Part shown: piece after piece, positions 6,059-7,411 of the stretch
How the letters are laid out: the number at the start of each line of letters is the position of its first letter
Position numbering within the stretch: the first letter of the stretch is position 1
Source of the DNA: Planctomycetota bacterium
Lineage (GTDB): Bacteria; Planctomycetota; Brocadiia; SM23-32
Direction: 5' to 3'
Assembly: GCA_030604585.1 (NCBI GenBank)
Contig: JAUVVP010000080.1
Location: forward strand, 1-7,411
Length of the DNA: 7,411 nt
Made by a program: the position numbers and the translations under genes
The notes under the pieces: model-generated
Databases searched by the model: none
Told to the model about the DNA's origin: nothing
Seen by the model: only the letters and a program-made list of their open reading frames with translations

Positions 6059-7408
6059 TCACGCCGCAGACGCCAACTGGCGCCGAGTGCCGGGCGAGTC
6101 CTCCCGCCGCCCGCGTGGACACGCCATTGTACTGCCTCCACCGTCCGGCGCAAGTGCCGCTTCCGCCGCCCGGACTGGTGCGCCGCGCACTGGCCCCCTC
6201 CCCGAGAACGAGTTCAGGTCGCGTGTTGGAGTTGGCCCCCCGTTCTTCGATGGAACGAGATTCTCGGGATAAGCAGGGAGAGGTATACGTCCGAGCAGAT
6301 CACGGGCAGGCTGCGTGGGCGGAGGTCCTGCTTGGCAAGGGCCATCCCAGTAGCCGCACACCGCCTCAGACTCCACGGCAAGGTGGCGCAAGAAGCGGAC
6401 GGTGACACTCCGTCCCCACTGAGGTGCAGCAGATCTCTGCGGCCCGATATACGAAGTGGCCACGACCACGTCGTCGTACCAGAGCGTCTTGTTTGGGCCT
6501 CGCCTGCTCGAATAGGAACTCAGCACCACCTGGTTCGCCTTCAGGGCCTCCACACTGCGCAGCCGGAGATTGGGGAAATCACCTGCCAGTTCCCCGTCCA
6601 CCCAGAAGGCCACGCGCCCGTCGCGCTGGCCCGGGGTGTTGACTTTGACCATGAGTTCGTAACAGTACCACCGGTCTCGGTCGGCAATCCGATCGGGCCG
6701 GGCCACGAACCCTTCGCCGAAGAGCCCTGCATTCTCTGAAGGGAATACTTCGCCGGAGGGCATGAATAGGTCGCCCCACTTCCGCGCCTGGTCCATGTGA
6801 TAGCAGTAGATGTTCATCTTGCCGGGGGGAGGGATTCCGGAGCGCCGCCTCGGCCGCACCGTGTCGAGGCCTACGAGGAAATGGTTCTCCCCGTCGGGAT
6901 GCACACCCGTGGCCTCTCCCACGTGTACACCTGGCGCTCCGCCCATTATGCACATGCCGGTGTGATGGCAGCCGGGGAACTCCTTGTGGTACTTCATGTA
7001 ATAGCGAACGTGGAGGGTGCCGAAGCCTTCCCCGAAGTGCTTCTCCGCGCCGTAGCTCAACGGCTGATCGAGGGTTATCTCCACGGCGTGCCGTCCGCTG
7101 TGCACGTTCGCGGGGTCTTGCGCGATGCGCATCGTATGCCAGGCCCTGTCCCACTCGTTGTTCCACTCGCTCGCCTGGCCATCTCGGTCCCCGGCCGTAA
7201 ACATGTCGCCCTTGACGGTCTCGAAGCCATCTGCGAAGACGACCGCGGGATCCTCCTCGATCCCCAGGTCCCCTGGATATTCCGCGGCGATACCGTCGCC
7301 TTCAGGCAGTTCTGCCGGCATGTTTCCTGCCCCCAATCGCTCGCTTGAGACTACCAGAAGAACGAAAACGATGGCAACTGCGACCCGAACGCTCCTTCGT
7401 GCAGGCAT
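6059..7408 (-). CDS. Secreted polysaccharide lyase/lectin-like jelly-roll protein with anomalous C-terminal tail
   Basis: The ATG at 7408 gives a 449-residue frame. Residues 1-28 are an export signal (basic MPARRSVR, then VAIVFVLLVV). Residues about 55-322 look like one concanavalin-type jelly-roll: VVFADGFETVKGD (57-69), HSGRHAVEITLDQP (103-116), FGTLHVRYYMKYHKEFPG (129-146), RWYCYELMVKVNTPG (246-260), GRVAFWVDGELAGDFP (264-279) and the final strand WYDDVVVATSYIGP (310-323). This order is typical of family-14-like polysaccharide lyases and related planctomycete proteins; the lyase activity is not proven. Such proteins normally end soon after the 'YDDVVVAT.YIGP' strand. Here about 126 more residues follow, rich in Pro, Arg and Gly with no recognisable fold, and a promoter-like sequence lies inside them, so the true end may be near 6436. 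The window ends 3 bases before the ATG, so no ribosome binding site can be seen. Confidence 0.7.
   Translation of the reverse strand: MPARRSVRVAVAIVFVLLVVSSERLGAGNMPAELPEGDGIAAEYPGDLGIEEDPAVVFADGFETVKGDMFTAGDRDGQASEWNNEWDRAWHTMRIAQDPANVHSGRHAVEITLDQPLSYGAEKHFGEGFGTLHVRYYMKYHKEFPGCHHTGMCIMGGAPGVHVGEATGVHPDGENHFLVGLDTVRPRRRSGIPPPGKMNIYCYHMDQARKWGDLFMPSGEVFPSENAGLFGEGFVARPDRIADRDRWYCYELMVKVNTPGQRDGRVAFWVDGELAGDFPNLRLRSVEALKANQVVLSSYSSRRGPNKTLWYDDVVVATSYIGPQRSAAPQWGRSVTVRFLRHLAVESEAVCGYWDGPCQAGPPPTQPARDLLGRIPLPAYPENLVPSKNGGPTPTRDLNSFSGRGPVRGAPVRAAEAALAPDGGGSTMACPRGRREDSPGTRRQLASAA
6126..6153 (-). promoter_or_regulatory. Possible promoter for the isomerase
   Basis: On the - strand TACAAT (6131-6126, five of six consensus -10 bases) follows TTGCGC (6153-6148, first three of six -35 bases) at a 16-nt spacing. 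Transcription would start near 6118, about 80 nt before the isomerase ATG. It lies inside the doubtful tail of the lyase-like frame, which fits that tail being partly non-coding. The -35 match is weak. Confidence 0.35.
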
Positions 7409-7411
7409 CTG

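Noticed and set aside
6039..6122. Upstream ATG of the isomerase at 6122
   Set aside because: The added 28 residues have no family character, and a purine-rich site precedes the ATG at 6038.
6256..6266. Palindrome CGAGA-T-TCTCG in the tail of the lyase-like frame
   Set aside because: It is a short isolated 5-bp arm pair, away from any promoter box, and not repeated elsewhere that I can see.

Overview
The window is GC-rich bacterial DNA with Shine-Dalgarno-led genes that handle complex carbohydrates. The gene types are a heparinase II/III-like lyase end, a Gfo/Idh/MocA oxidoreductase, a xylose-isomerase-like TIM barrel, a large secreted clan GH-A-like glycosidase and a secreted jelly-roll lyase/lectin-like protein. 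The mix and the protein style resemble carbohydrate-degrading members of the Planctomycetota / Lentisphaerota / Verrucomicrobiota / Armatimonadota. This placement is an inference; no rRNA or marker gene is present. No tRNA, rRNA, CRISPR array or transposase was seen.

Layout. On the + strand, positions 1-536 hold the 3' end of a heparinase II/III-like protein cut by the left edge, followed 51 nt later by an intact Gfo/Idh/MocA oxidoreductase (588-1649). Positions 1650-2355 contain no intact gene. They are a patchwork of at least five short gene pieces: the C-terminus of a second isomerase (-), a small gene with an apparent 1-nt frameshift (+), a start-codon stub (-), a single-pass membrane protein end with an in-frame TGA (-), and the first about 22 codons of a GH2-like glycosidase (-). 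From 2356 to the right edge three - strand genes are read right to left: a signal-peptide-bearing lyase/lectin-like protein (start 7408), a sugar-phosphate isomerase/epimerase-like protein (6038-5163) and a 913-residue lipoprotein-like glycosidase (5097-2356). Promoter-like sequences precede the last two.

How the genes fit together (inference): the secreted lyase-like protein and glycosidase would cut a polysaccharide outside the cytoplasm. The cytoplasmic isomerase and the NAD(P)-dependent oxidoreductase would convert the released, possibly modified, sugars. The substrate cannot be read from the sequence.

The most unusual structure is a direct repeat. About 123 bp at the 3' end of the isomerase gene (5167-5289) recurs at 96% identity at 1658-1780, attached to an isomerase remnant that diverges sharply just upstream. 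The two copies flank the glycosidase and the fragment patchwork, a layout that suggests recombination, gene conversion or an assembly artefact. I did not find convincing evidence of a wholly new molecular system.
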